A DNA stretch of 22,206 nucleotides, from assembly GCA_963606545.1 (NCBI GenBank), contig CAVCYP010000028.1, forward strand, positions 1 to 22,206. Direction: 5' to 3'. A program made the position numbers and the translations under genes. Each line of letters begins with the position of its first letter. Within the stretch, counting starts at the first letter, position 1. The notes below the pieces were generated by a model. The model had not been told where the DNA came from and searched no databases. It was given only the letters and a program-made list of their open reading frames with translations. Shown in pieces: positions 14,051 to 21,937 of the stretch. Origin of the DNA: UBA9732 sp963606545 (GTDB lineage: Bacteria; Spirochaetota; Spirochaetia; Sphaerochaetales; Sphaerochaetaceae).

Positions 14051-15259
14051 ATGAATGAAATGATAAATCAGGCAATTTCTGCCTATGTAGAAAGTCAGGA
14101 ACTTTCAGGGGCAGCCCTATGTGTTTTGCAAAACGGCAAGATGGTGTTTAGAAACAAATGGGGCTACAGTTCAATTGAAAAAGACAAAGAAATTGAATAC
14201 AACAGCATTTATAGAATGATGTCTATGACTAAAGTCATAACAGCTGTTGCTGTGTTAATTTGTGTACAGCGTGGTAAATTGGCTTTGGATGCACCTCTTT
14301 CAGAGTATATTCCTGAATTTGCTGATATGAAGACCGCAAAGGATGAACGCTATGTGTTTTCTCCTGATAAAATGGCAAAAATTCCACTTTTACTTGCATC
14401 TTTTTCAATGCAGGATGTTAAGAATAGGGCTTCTGCAAGGCAGATAACAATAAGGGATTTACTTTCGCATTCATCGGGGTTGCAGCAGGGGCTATGTGGA
14501 CTGCTTGCCATGTTGGGAGAAAGGTCGCAGTTTGATAATCTACGTGATTACGTGCTCCACTATGCAAAGCACGTGTTGGATTTTGATCCGGGTTGTGGAA
14601 CCGGCTATTCTCCTGTTGCCGGTTTTGATATCTTGGGCTACCTGGTTGCTCTTGTAAGTGGTGTTTCTTTTGAGACTTTTATTCAAAAAGAAATTTGCCA
14701 GCCTTTGGGCATGACGGACACAACCTTTTTCCTAAATGAGGAACAAAAAGCTAGGCTTGTCGAGGTTTACAAGCTGGAAAATGGGAAACTTGTAAATGTA
14801 ACAGGGACGAAAGACGATATTTGTGGCGTTCTCCACCAAAATCCTATTTGTTTTGAGCATGGTTCTGGCGGGCTTTACAGTACTCTTGATGATTATTCTC
14901 GTTTTGCTCAAATGCTTCTGAATGGGGGTGAGCTGGATGGTGTTAGACTTTTGAGTCAAGAACTGGTCTCTTTAATGCATACGGAGGCTCCAAAGAATCA
15001 TCTGGAACCAGAACCGGGCTTTGTGTGGGGTCTTGGTGTTAAGATTAGACAGGATCCTGTGAAAGGTAATACCCCTGCAACAAAGGGAACCTATGGCTGG
15101 AGCGGGGCTTTTGGTACACATTTCTTTATAAGTCCAGAAGATAACCTTACAGCTATTTTTATGACCAACAGGTCTGATCTAAACGGGTCTGGCTCCTATG
15201 TGAGCAAAAAAATAGAAGAACTCGTTTTTTCTCAATACGGCAAAAAGGTAAAAGCATGA
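14051..15259 (+). CDS. Serine hydrolase, class C beta-lactamase/esterase EstB-like
   Basis: A 402-residue penicillin-binding-protein-fold hydrolase. The SxxK motif is Ser58-Met-Thr-Lys61. The YxN-type motif is Tyr186-Ser-Pro, not Tyr-x-Asn. The third motif region is WSGAFGTHFFI near the C-terminus, with no KTG. The set resembles beta-lactamase-fold esterases (family VIII) and D-aminopeptidase-like proteins more than true beta-lactamases, and there is no signal peptide, which argues against a role on periplasmic peptidoglycan or antibiotics. GGAG lies 9 nt upstream, and the gap to the esterase before it is 19 bp. Its stop overlaps the next start by ATGA, so it is translationally coupled to another esterase. 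A second deacylation step on the imported glycoside is the most economical role. Confidence 0.85.
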   Translation: MNEMINQAISAYVESQELSGAALCVLQNGKMVFRNKWGYSSIEKDKEIEYNSIYRMMSMTKVITAVAVLICVQRGKLALDAPLSEYIPEFADMKTAKDERYVFSPDKMAKIPLLLASFSMQDVKNRASARQITIRDLLSHSSGLQQGLCGLLAMLGERSQFDNLRDYVLHYAKHVLDFDPGCGTGYSPVAGFDILGYLVALVSGVSFETFIQKEICQPLGMTDTTFFLNEEQKARLVEVYKLENGKLVNVTGTKDDICGVLHQNPICFEHGSGGLYSTLDDYSRFAQMLLNGGELDGVRLLSQELVSLMHTEAPKNHLEPEPGFVWGLGVKIRQDPVKGNTPATKGTYGWSGAFGTHFFISPEDNLTAIFMTNRSDLNGSGSYVSKKIEELVFSQYGKKVKA

Positions 15260-16266
15260 TAACTTCTGACTCCACTTTCACTCAAATACTTCAAACCGAT
15301 ATTTGCCAGCGCCTCTTTAAATATTTTATCTTTGACGCGGATGGCAATTGGGCTAAAAATCTTTCACAGAACAATCTTTCCTTAAAGGCTCTTCAGGAAA
15401 CAAATCCTACTTGGAATGCTGAGGATATGGCGTATGGGTTGAATGCTTTGATTTCGCAAAAAGACCATGAGATTGAATTTTCTGTCTATGATGAGCAAGA
15501 ATGCTTAATCTGTCCTGACAAGGCTCAAGTGAAACTATTTTATTTTAAGGCAAATGAAAAGACTGCTTTACATAAAACTGCAATTTTGGCAGCTGGTGGG
15601 GCTTATGGAGCAGTATGCTCGTTGGTTGAAGCGTTTCCTGTTGCTGCAAAGCTGGCAGAAATCGGGGTGGATTCGTTTTGCTTAAACTATCGGGTTGGAG
15701 CGCCGGGCCCGTTGTTTCCCAAACCTATGGATGACATGGCGGCTGCAGTTGGCTTTCTGAAGGAAAATGCAAGGGCAATTGGAATTAACATGGAGGATTA
15801 CGCGGTAGGAGGGTTTTCTGCTGGCGGCCATTTGGTTTCGTGCTTTGGGACCAAAGAGAGGGGCTATGCGCATTACAATTTGAGCCGTCCAAGTTTGCTG
15901 ATGCTTAACTATCCTATGACCGATATCTGGGCGAATATAAGCCCTCTTGGAGAGCCTGTGCGCAGGGTTATGCTGGGTGGATATTTTGGAGAAAATTATT
16001 CAAAAGCGCTTGCAGATAGCTATAACCCAGCCTTGCTTTGTGATACCGATTATCCTCCTTGTTTTATTGCTCATGCAGAGGATGACCCCACGGTGCCAAT
16101 TGTCTTTTCAGAAATTTTTGTGAAAAAGCTTACCCAAAACCAGGTAAAGACCCAATTTTTTAGGGCTAAATGTGGCTCTCACGGCTATGGTCTTGGAACC
16201 TTTTCAGGCGCTGCAGGCTGGGTTGAGAAGGCCGTGAGCTTTTGGGATAAGGATTTAAAAAAATGA
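15256..16266 (+). CDS. Alpha/beta-hydrolase esterase (BD-FAE/acetyl-esterase-like)
   Basis: A 336-residue alpha/beta-hydrolase. The oxyanion segment AAGGAYG is near residues 112-118, the nucleophile Ser188 is in GGFSAGG, the acid is probably Asp277 in EDDPTVP, and the base is His309 in GSHGYGLG. This arrangement fits carbohydrate acetyl/feruloyl esterases of the BD-FAE and hormone-sensitive-lipase-like groups. The first 90 residues are an unusual extension without recognisable motif. There is no signal peptide. ATGA overlaps occur at both ends (15256-15259 with the serine hydrolase, 16263-16266 with the rhamnosidase), which indicates coordinated translation. It probably removes an acetyl or hydroxycinnamoyl group from the sugar before glycosidase action. 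Confidence 0.87.
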   Translation: MITSDSTFTQILQTDICQRLFKYFIFDADGNWAKNLSQNNLSLKALQETNPTWNAEDMAYGLNALISQKDHEIEFSVYDEQECLICPDKAQVKLFYFKANEKTALHKTAILAAGGAYGAVCSLVEAFPVAAKLAEIGVDSFCLNYRVGAPGPLFPKPMDDMAAAVGFLKENARAIGINMEDYAVGGFSAGGHLVSCFGTKERGYAHYNLSRPSLLMLNYPMTDIWANISPLGEPVRRVMLGGYFGENYSKALADSYNPALLCDTDYPPCFIAHAEDDPTVPIVFSEIFVKKLTQNQVKTQFFRAKCGSHGYGLGTFSGAAGWVEKAVSFWDKDLKK

Positions 16267-18875
16267 AATTATGCAGTTTAAGAACAAACCATCAGACAAC
16301 GCCGGTTATAGATATCACGCCCTATTTTTCTTGGAGAATTGAGAGCTCTAAGCAAAATACGCTTCAGAAGTCGTATAGAATTGTTGTAAAAAAGGTCGCT
16401 CAATCTGAAGGTTCTCAAATTGAAGGTCCTCAAATTGTTTGGGACAGTGGAGAAGTTACATCTAGAAAACAATCGTTTGTACCGTATGAAGGTTTTCCTT
16501 TAGTTTCTAGAAGTTCCTATCTTTGGAGCGTTACCGTGCATGACAACCATGGGGAAACTGCTACCGCTTCTGCTGAATTTCAAACCGCTTTCATGTCTGC
16601 CTCAGATTGGAAAGCAAAATGGATGGAATGCCCCTTTACCCGTGAACCTGCCAACGAATATAAATATGGCTTTTCTTATCCTGCAGTGCTGTTTGAGCGC
16701 GCTTTTAACGTGCAAAAAGAAGTTCGTAAGGCAACGCTATATCTTACGACCTATGGAGTTTACCGGCTAACTTTAAATGACCTGCGCGCAGACGACCGAG
16801 AATTTGCCCCTGAATTTACCTCGTATGAGAAAACGCTCTACTATCAAACCTATGACGTAACAAAACTGATTAAGCAAAAAGAAAACCTCCTATCCGTATA
16901 TGTGGCAGACGGCTGGTACTTTTCAACGCAAGCGGGTCCCGTGCTGAAAGAGCGCCACGCAGAACCTTCAGTTCTCTTCCAGCTTGAAATCCAATATTTA
17001 GACGATACCTGCGAGACTATTCTTTCCGACGAAAACGTCACCTGTCGCCAAGACTTCATAGTCTATTCCGATTTATACCAAGGCGAAAAACAAGATTTTA
17101 CACTTGGAAAATTTGACAGGGTTCCAGCTATAGTAAAAGATTATGGGTATAGTTTACTTAAAGCTCAGGCCATGCCTGGAATAATAGCAACTCACAAAAT
17201 TCCAGCTAAAGAGATTTTGATAGCCCAAAATGGAGATACTATTGTAGATTTTGGCCAAGTTATAGCGGGACGGGCTATCATTCATATTGACATACCCTAC
17301 GGGGAGATTGCTGTTTTTGAGTATTTTGAAGAGCTTGATATAAACGGAAATTATATCAATACAATGTTCGCGCCACAGAAGGATACTTTTGTTTCCAACG
17401 GCAAACCCATGAACTACGAGGCTCTTTTTACTTTTCACGGTTTTAGATATATCCGTGTCAGTGGACAGTCAATGTTAAAAGCCATGAAAGTAACAGATTT
17501 CACAGCTGTGCTTCTAAGTACTCCAAAGGAAAATTGTGGAGCCTTTTCTTGCTCCAATCAGTTACTAAACAAGCTGTATAGAAATATTCGGTTTTCTCAA
17601 TATAACAACATGATGTCCGTGCCAACGGATTGCCCAACTAGGGAGAAAGCGGGCTGGACTGGAGATATCCTTGTTTATGCTAAAACTGCAATGTTAAATG
17701 AAGATATGACGCCCTTCTTATCCTCTTGGCTTAATTCTGTGCGGGATGATCAAAGAGAGAATGGGGTTATTGCAATAGTTTCACCATTTATGAAACTGTA
17801 CGAAAAGCTTCTACAAATCCAAACCCAGAAGTTTGGCGATACCGGTCTTGCCGGGGTGTCTGGCTGGAGTGATGCCATAGTTTGGGTTCCTTATGATATG
17901 TACCACATGACAGGAAACACTCTGATTTTGGCAAAAAACTATGAGGCCATGATTAATTGGGCGGAGTATATCATTAGAACAGCCAAAAACAGACGTGGAA
18001 ACTTTGATATTGATTTGCAATATGATGAATATCTGTGGAATACAGGCTTTCATTTTGGGGAATGGCTAGTACCAAGCCGTCCACTTAAAGAAAAGGAAGG
18101 TCCTTATGATGCCTGTCCAGAGACCTCTTATTATACAGCTCCGTTCTTTGGCTACATGACAATTAAAAAGCTTGCAGAGATTTCTAATTTGCTTGGCAAT
18201 AAGGCAAACGAAGAGAAGTACAATAACATTGCTGGCAAAATGAAAAATGCTATACAAAATGGCATAATGCGTTCTGGAAAAATGCCTCAAAAATACATGG
18301 GAGCCTACATTCTTGCTTTTGCCTTTGATCTTGTACCAGAGGATTTAAAAGAAGAATTCAAGGAAAAACTTATATCCATTGTTGAATCCAACGGTTGTAA
18401 GCTGGATACAGGCTTCTTGGCAACTCCCTTTATTCTGGATGTGTTGTATGACTTAGGAAGAAAGGATTTAGCTTGGAAAATATTGTTTAGCACAGATCGT
18501 CCTTCCTGGCTGTATGAAGTCACCCATGGTGCCACTACTATTTGGGAATCCTGGGATGCCGATGACGCAAAAAAGAGCGGTAGATTTGTCAGTTTTGACC
18601 ATTATGCCTTTGGTTGCGTAGATGATTTTATCTGTCGCAGAATATGCGGAATTGACAGTGATTCTGTAGGCTTTTCACACTTAATTATTTCCCCTGACAA
18701 AGAATGTGGACTTTATTCTTGTCATAGACAATTTGTTTCTGAAGCTGGACTTATTTCCGTAGAATGGAAGGAAAACCTGCTTAAAGTTTCTATTCCACCA
18801 AATACCACAGCAACTGTTACTTGGAACGGTGAGAAGTATGAAATAGGAAGTGGCAACTACACTTTTGGAGCCTGA
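16263..18875 (+). CDS. GH78 alpha-L-rhamnosidase
   Basis: An 870-residue inverting alpha-L-rhamnosidase of glycoside hydrolase family 78. It shows the standard layout: N-terminal beta-sandwich domains (with WDSGEV and YLWSV), then the (alpha/alpha)6 catalytic barrel and a C-terminal beta domain. The general acid is Glu461 in DCPTREKAGWTGD, with Asp456 and Asp468 flanking it. The base is Glu762 in GATTIWESWD. Length is typical and all catalytic residues are present. There is no signal peptide, so it acts on an imported substrate, removing terminal rhamnose. A 15-bp tandem duplication near residues 49-58 adds EGSQI-EGPQI to the first beta domain. It is coupled to the esterase upstream by ATGA and followed one base later by the GH3 gene. 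Confidence 0.95.
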   Translation: MKLCSLRTNHQTTPVIDITPYFSWRIESSKQNTLQKSYRIVVKKVAQSEGSQIEGPQIVWDSGEVTSRKQSFVPYEGFPLVSRSSYLWSVTVHDNHGETATASAEFQTAFMSASDWKAKWMECPFTREPANEYKYGFSYPAVLFERAFNVQKEVRKATLYLTTYGVYRLTLNDLRADDREFAPEFTSYEKTLYYQTYDVTKLIKQKENLLSVYVADGWYFSTQAGPVLKERHAEPSVLFQLEIQYLDDTCETILSDENVTCRQDFIVYSDLYQGEKQDFTLGKFDRVPAIVKDYGYSLLKAQAMPGIIATHKIPAKEILIAQNGDTIVDFGQVIAGRAIIHIDIPYGEIAVFEYFEELDINGNYINTMFAPQKDTFVSNGKPMNYEALFTFHGFRYIRVSGQSMLKAMKVTDFTAVLLSTPKENCGAFSCSNQLLNKLYRNIRFSQYNNMMSVPTDCPTREKAGWTGDILVYAKTAMLNEDMTPFLSSWLNSVRDDQRENGVIAIVSPFMKLYEKLLQIQTQKFGDTGLAGVSGWSDAIVWVPYDMYHMTGNTLILAKNYEAMINWAEYIIRTAKNRRGNFDIDLQYDEYLWNTGFHFGEWLVPSRPLKEKEGPYDACPETSYYTAPFFGYMTIKKLAEISNLLGNKANEEKYNNIAGKMKNAIQNGIMRSGKMPQKYMGAYILAFAFDLVPEDLKEEFKEKLISIVESNGCKLDTGFLATPFILDVLYDLGRKDLAWKILFSTDRPSWLYEVTHGATTIWESWDADDAKKSGRFVSFDHYAFGCVDDFICRRICGIDSDSVGFSHLIISPDKECGLYSCHRQFVSEAGLISVEWKENLLKVSIPPNTTATVTWNGEKYEIGSGNYTFGA
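16407..16436 (+). repeat. 15-bp in-frame tandem duplication in GH78 gene
   Basis: GAAGGTTCTCAAATT is followed directly by GAAGGTCCTCAAATT, differing at one base, and encodes EGSQI-EGPQI. It lies in a loop before the conserved WDSG of the N-terminal beta domain, where extra residues should be tolerated. Confidence 0.92.
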
Positions 18876-18876
18876 T

Positions 18877-21219
18877 ATGGAAGAGTATGAAATAAAACAT
18901 TTCAACGCCTTGCGTAGGATTGCACCTGAATGCACAGTTCTTTTAAAAAAAGATGGTAGCTTTCCGCTTTCTTCTGCCGGTAAGATTGCTCTTTATGGTT
19001 CTGGTGCACGACATACAAAAAAAGGTGGAACTGGTAGTGGAGATGTAAACGTCCGCTCTTTTACTTCCATTGAAGAAGCCCTTCTAAAGGCTGGTTTTGA
19101 AATTACCACCTCTTTATGGCTTGATGCCTATGACATTCAACTGAAAAAGGCTGAAGAACAGCATTTTGCAGCGCTACAAAAAAGAATTGAGAAGGGTGGT
19201 CTTCCGGAACTTTTATCTTCTATGGGAGAACCTACGCCTGAACCGGAATATGATATTCCTCTTTTGGAGGATGCTACTGCCTGTCAGTCTGTCAGTAAGC
19301 CAACCTGTGAAACGGCCATTTACGTGCTTAGCCGTCAATGTGGAGAAGGAACCGACAGAAAAAAAGAACCAGGAGATTTTTTACTCACGGAAACAGAAAA
19401 ACGAGATATTCTTCAACTTTGTGACCTTTATAGCCGTTTTATGTTGGTGTTAAACGTGGGAGGGGTCCTTGATTTGTCTCCTGTTGTGGATAAAGTGCCA
19501 AACCTTCTGCTTTTATCACAGCTTGGAATGGTTACGGGAGAAGGTTTTGTTGATCTTCTTTTAGGTAAAAGCTATCCATCGGGTAAATTGACTGCAACCT
19601 GGGCGCGTTATGAGGACTATCCAAACGTTGGAACGTACAGGGATCTGCGAGACACCTACTACAAAGAAGGTATTCTTGTTGGCTACAGATGGTTTGATAC
19701 AAAGGGGAAAGCCCCAATTTTTCCCTTTGGTTTTGGGCTTGGCTATACCTCCTTCTCTGTGGATTTTCTAAGCTCTAAGACTGTAGATAATAATGTGTAT
19801 GTTGATGTTGAGGTTACAAATACCGGAAAAACAGCGGGGCGCGAATGTGTCCAACTTTATATAAAAAAACCACAAGGGAAGCTCTCCAAAGCTGCAAAAG
19901 ATCTAATGACTTATAAGAAAACCGGGGAGCTTTTGCCAGGCCAGAAAGAGCGCTTAACTCTTACTTTCAATCTGTCATTAGCCACATCTTTTGATGAAAC
20001 AACAAATTGCTTTGTGCTTGAAAAAGGAGCTTACACTGTTTTAATTGGCACTTCCTCTAGAGATGTTCTGCCTGTTACAGTTGTGGAAATTCAACAAGAC
20101 GTTGTAACGAACTCAACCGGCTTAATTGGCCAAAAAGAAGAGTTTTCTGCTAGTGTAGAGAGCACAGTTATTTCTCTTTCAGATGAAGAACTTGTCTCTG
20201 TATGTATTGGAAAACATGACCAAGGAGCTCAGAGTGTTATAGGAAATGCTTCTTTTGCAGTTGCTGGGGCAGCAGGGGAGACTACTGAGAAATTAGTTGC
20301 GCACGGACTGCGAAGTCTTGTTTTTGCAGACGGCCCTGCCGGTATAAGAATTGCTAAAACCTATATAGAAGATGAGAATGGCACCCATTCAGTCGATAAT
20401 GAGGGTATTGATAGACTTCGCAGGTTGCTTCCACCTTCTCTTGAGCTCTTAATTGGGGATAGTAATAAATATTGTGGGGAAATCAAACATCACTATGCTA
20501 GTGCAATACCCATTGGAACTGCCCTTGCTCAAAGTTTTAATCCTACCGTTCAAAGACTCTGTGGAGACTTGGTGGCAGAGGAAATGGAATATTTTGGAAT
20601 AGATATATGGCTTGCTCCTGCAGTTAATATTCAGCGAGATGTACTGTGTGGTCGTAACTTTGAATACTATTCAGAAGACCCCGTTATAAGCGGTTTTACT
20701 GCTAGTGCCGTCATTTCTGGAGTTCAGGCACACAAAGGAAAAGGTGTTGCCTTAAAGCATTTCTGTTGCAACAACCAGGAAACAAACCGCTTTAGGTCAA
20801 ACAGCGTAGTTGGTTCTCGCGCTCTGAGAGAACTATATCTTAGAGCTTTTGAAATTGCAGTCAAAACAGCACACCCAACCTGTATTATGTCTTCTTATAA
20901 TCTTTTAAACGGGACCCATACTGCAGAACGGCCAGACCTACTTCAAACTATCCTAAGAGAGGAATGGGGCTTTGAGGGGATTGTAATCTCTGATTGGGTT
21001 GTAGAGGGAATTGAAACCAACACAGACGGCAATATGCATAAAAAACAATCAGCAGTTTTAGCTATTGCTGCTGGCAATGATTTGATTATGCCGGGAAGTA
21101 TTGCAGACTTTAGCAAGGTGCTACAAGCCCTTCAAAATGGGACTTTGCCTCGCGAAAAGTTGCTTTTGTCTGCAAAGCGAATTATTAGGTTAATCAATTA
21201 CTGTTATTTCGGACAATAA
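18877..21219 (+). CDS. Domain-permuted GH3 beta-glycosidase
   Basis: A 780-residue family 3 glycoside hydrolase with its domains in swapped order. The alpha/beta-sandwich domain comes first (about 15-270), with a probable acid/base Glu157 in CGEGTDR. A fibronectin-III-like domain follows (about 300-400). The TIM barrel comes last (about 425-780), with substrate-binding Lys627-His628 in ALKHFCCNNQE and nucleophile Asp706 in GIVISDW. This inverted order is known from rumen bacterial beta-glucosidases such as those of Ruminococcus albus and Butyrivibrio fibrisolvens. Nothing is truncated. The ATG at 18877, with GGAG 6 nt upstream, is chosen over an in-frame GTG at 18850. It starts one base after the GH78 stop. 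With no signal peptide it would remove the glucose left after rhamnose cleavage; xylosidase activity cannot be excluded. Confidence 0.93.
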   Translation: MEEYEIKHFNALRRIAPECTVLLKKDGSFPLSSAGKIALYGSGARHTKKGGTGSGDVNVRSFTSIEEALLKAGFEITTSLWLDAYDIQLKKAEEQHFAALQKRIEKGGLPELLSSMGEPTPEPEYDIPLLEDATACQSVSKPTCETAIYVLSRQCGEGTDRKKEPGDFLLTETEKRDILQLCDLYSRFMLVLNVGGVLDLSPVVDKVPNLLLLSQLGMVTGEGFVDLLLGKSYPSGKLTATWARYEDYPNVGTYRDLRDTYYKEGILVGYRWFDTKGKAPIFPFGFGLGYTSFSVDFLSSKTVDNNVYVDVEVTNTGKTAGRECVQLYIKKPQGKLSKAAKDLMTYKKTGELLPGQKERLTLTFNLSLATSFDETTNCFVLEKGAYTVLIGTSSRDVLPVTVVEIQQDVVTNSTGLIGQKEEFSASVESTVISLSDEELVSVCIGKHDQGAQSVIGNASFAVAGAAGETTEKLVAHGLRSLVFADGPAGIRIAKTYIEDENGTHSVDNEGIDRLRRLLPPSLELLIGDSNKYCGEIKHHYASAIPIGTALAQSFNPTVQRLCGDLVAEEMEYFGIDIWLAPAVNIQRDVLCGRNFEYYSEDPVISGFTASAVISGVQAHKGKGVALKHFCCNNQETNRFRSNSVVGSRALRELYLRAFEIAVKTAHPTCIMSSYNLLNGTHTAERPDLLQTILREEWGFEGIVISDWVVEGIETNTDGNMHKKQSAVLAIAAGNDLIMPGSIADFSKVLQALQNGTLPREKLLLSAKRIIRLINYCYFGQ

Positions 21220-21230
21220 AGCAGTATTGA
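21194..21230 (+). terminator. Hairpin at the end of the glycoside operon
   Basis: The left arm TCAATTACTGTTATT (21194-21208) pairs with AATAA (21215-21219) and CAGTATTGA (21222-21230) around the loop TCGGAC, with a bulged T and a 2-nt AG bulge. It spans the GH3 stop codon. The stem has about 14 pairs, mostly A-T. It is followed by TAAAAACTTATT, not a T-run, so it is an atypical intrinsic terminator or a 3' mRNA-stabilising hairpin. Confidence 0.4.
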
Positions 21231-21410
21231 TAAAAACTTATTCCCACTCTTCTCAAGACAGCATGCCTTTGTATTCTCAACGATTCATCCAAATAATTTT
21301 GAAAATTAATTAAACAATTACATCTCATTAACAAAATAGAAACACTAGAGCGCCATTCTCCTGTCGTAACGAAACGAAATTAAAAAAAAGTTTATAGGAG
21401 AAAAAAGAAA

Positions 21411-21932
21411 ATGAAAAAAGTAATTTCAATTCTTTGCGTAGTCGTATTAGCTTCTGCAACTATCTTTGCAGGTTCTTTTAATGGAAAGACAGAAGTTGCT
21501 CTCAACTATTCTTACAGAAACGGCACCAATATGGGCGGCCTTAGCGTTAATAACTCTGGTTACTCCAGCACCTGCCCAATTGGTTATACAATTAACGTTA
21601 ATGCAGACTTTGATCCAAGCACCTGGGACTGCAGTGCAATCACAATGCTTATTGGTCCTTCTTACAAGTACTCTGCAAAGAACAACGGTTTTACCTTTGA
21701 GCTTGCTGTTGGCGTAAGCGCAACCGGCGAGAACATCAGTGGCGATACCTGTTTTCTCCTTGGTGCAGGTGGTTTTACCGCAATTGAATACAACTTCTCT
21801 AACGGAATTGGTTTTGCACTTGGCGCACAGGTTGGTTACGACATGCTTTGCGTGCCTTTTAACGGCGACGAAGCTTACTACAAGGGCGTCTTCTACGTAA
21901 CCCCATCAGTTGGAATGAACGTCAACTACTAA
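21411..21932 (+). CDS. Putative small outer-membrane beta-barrel protein
   Basis: A 173-residue protein with a signal peptide (residues 1-20, likely cleavage after TIFA). The mature part is rich in Gly, Asn, Ser and aromatic residues in alternating strands, such as VALNYSYRNG and GFALGAQVGYDM, and ends with VGMNVNY. A terminal Tyr in such a strand fits an outer-membrane barrel, probably with 6-8 strands. AGGAG is 10 nt upstream. The 191-bp gap before it holds no gene and no promoter I can place. The signal peptide is built like those of the barrel genes at 3169 and 5573, but the mature sequences are not obviously homologous by eye. Codons are richer in G/C endings (GGC, GCA, AAC) than in the operon upstream, which can indicate high expression. 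Function unknown. Confidence 0.7.
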   Translation: MKKVISILCVVVLASATIFAGSFNGKTEVALNYSYRNGTNMGGLSVNNSGYSSTCPIGYTINVNADFDPSTWDCSAITMLIGPSYKYSAKNNGFTFELAVGVSATGENISGDTCFLLGAGGFTAIEYNFSNGIGFALGAQVGYDMLCVPFNGDEAYYKGVFYVTPSVGMNVNY

Positions 21933-21937
21933 TTTAA

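Noticed and set aside
14051..15259. True beta-lactamase conferring resistance
   Set aside because: No signal peptide, Tyr-Ser-Pro instead of Tyr-x-Asn, no KTG, and location inside a glycoside/ester operon; an esterase-like role fits better.
18850..18876. GTG start for the GH3 gene inside the GH78 gene
   Set aside because: ATG 18877 has GGAG at the right spacing and begins where homology-like sequence starts; the GTG has no convincing Shine-Dalgarno.
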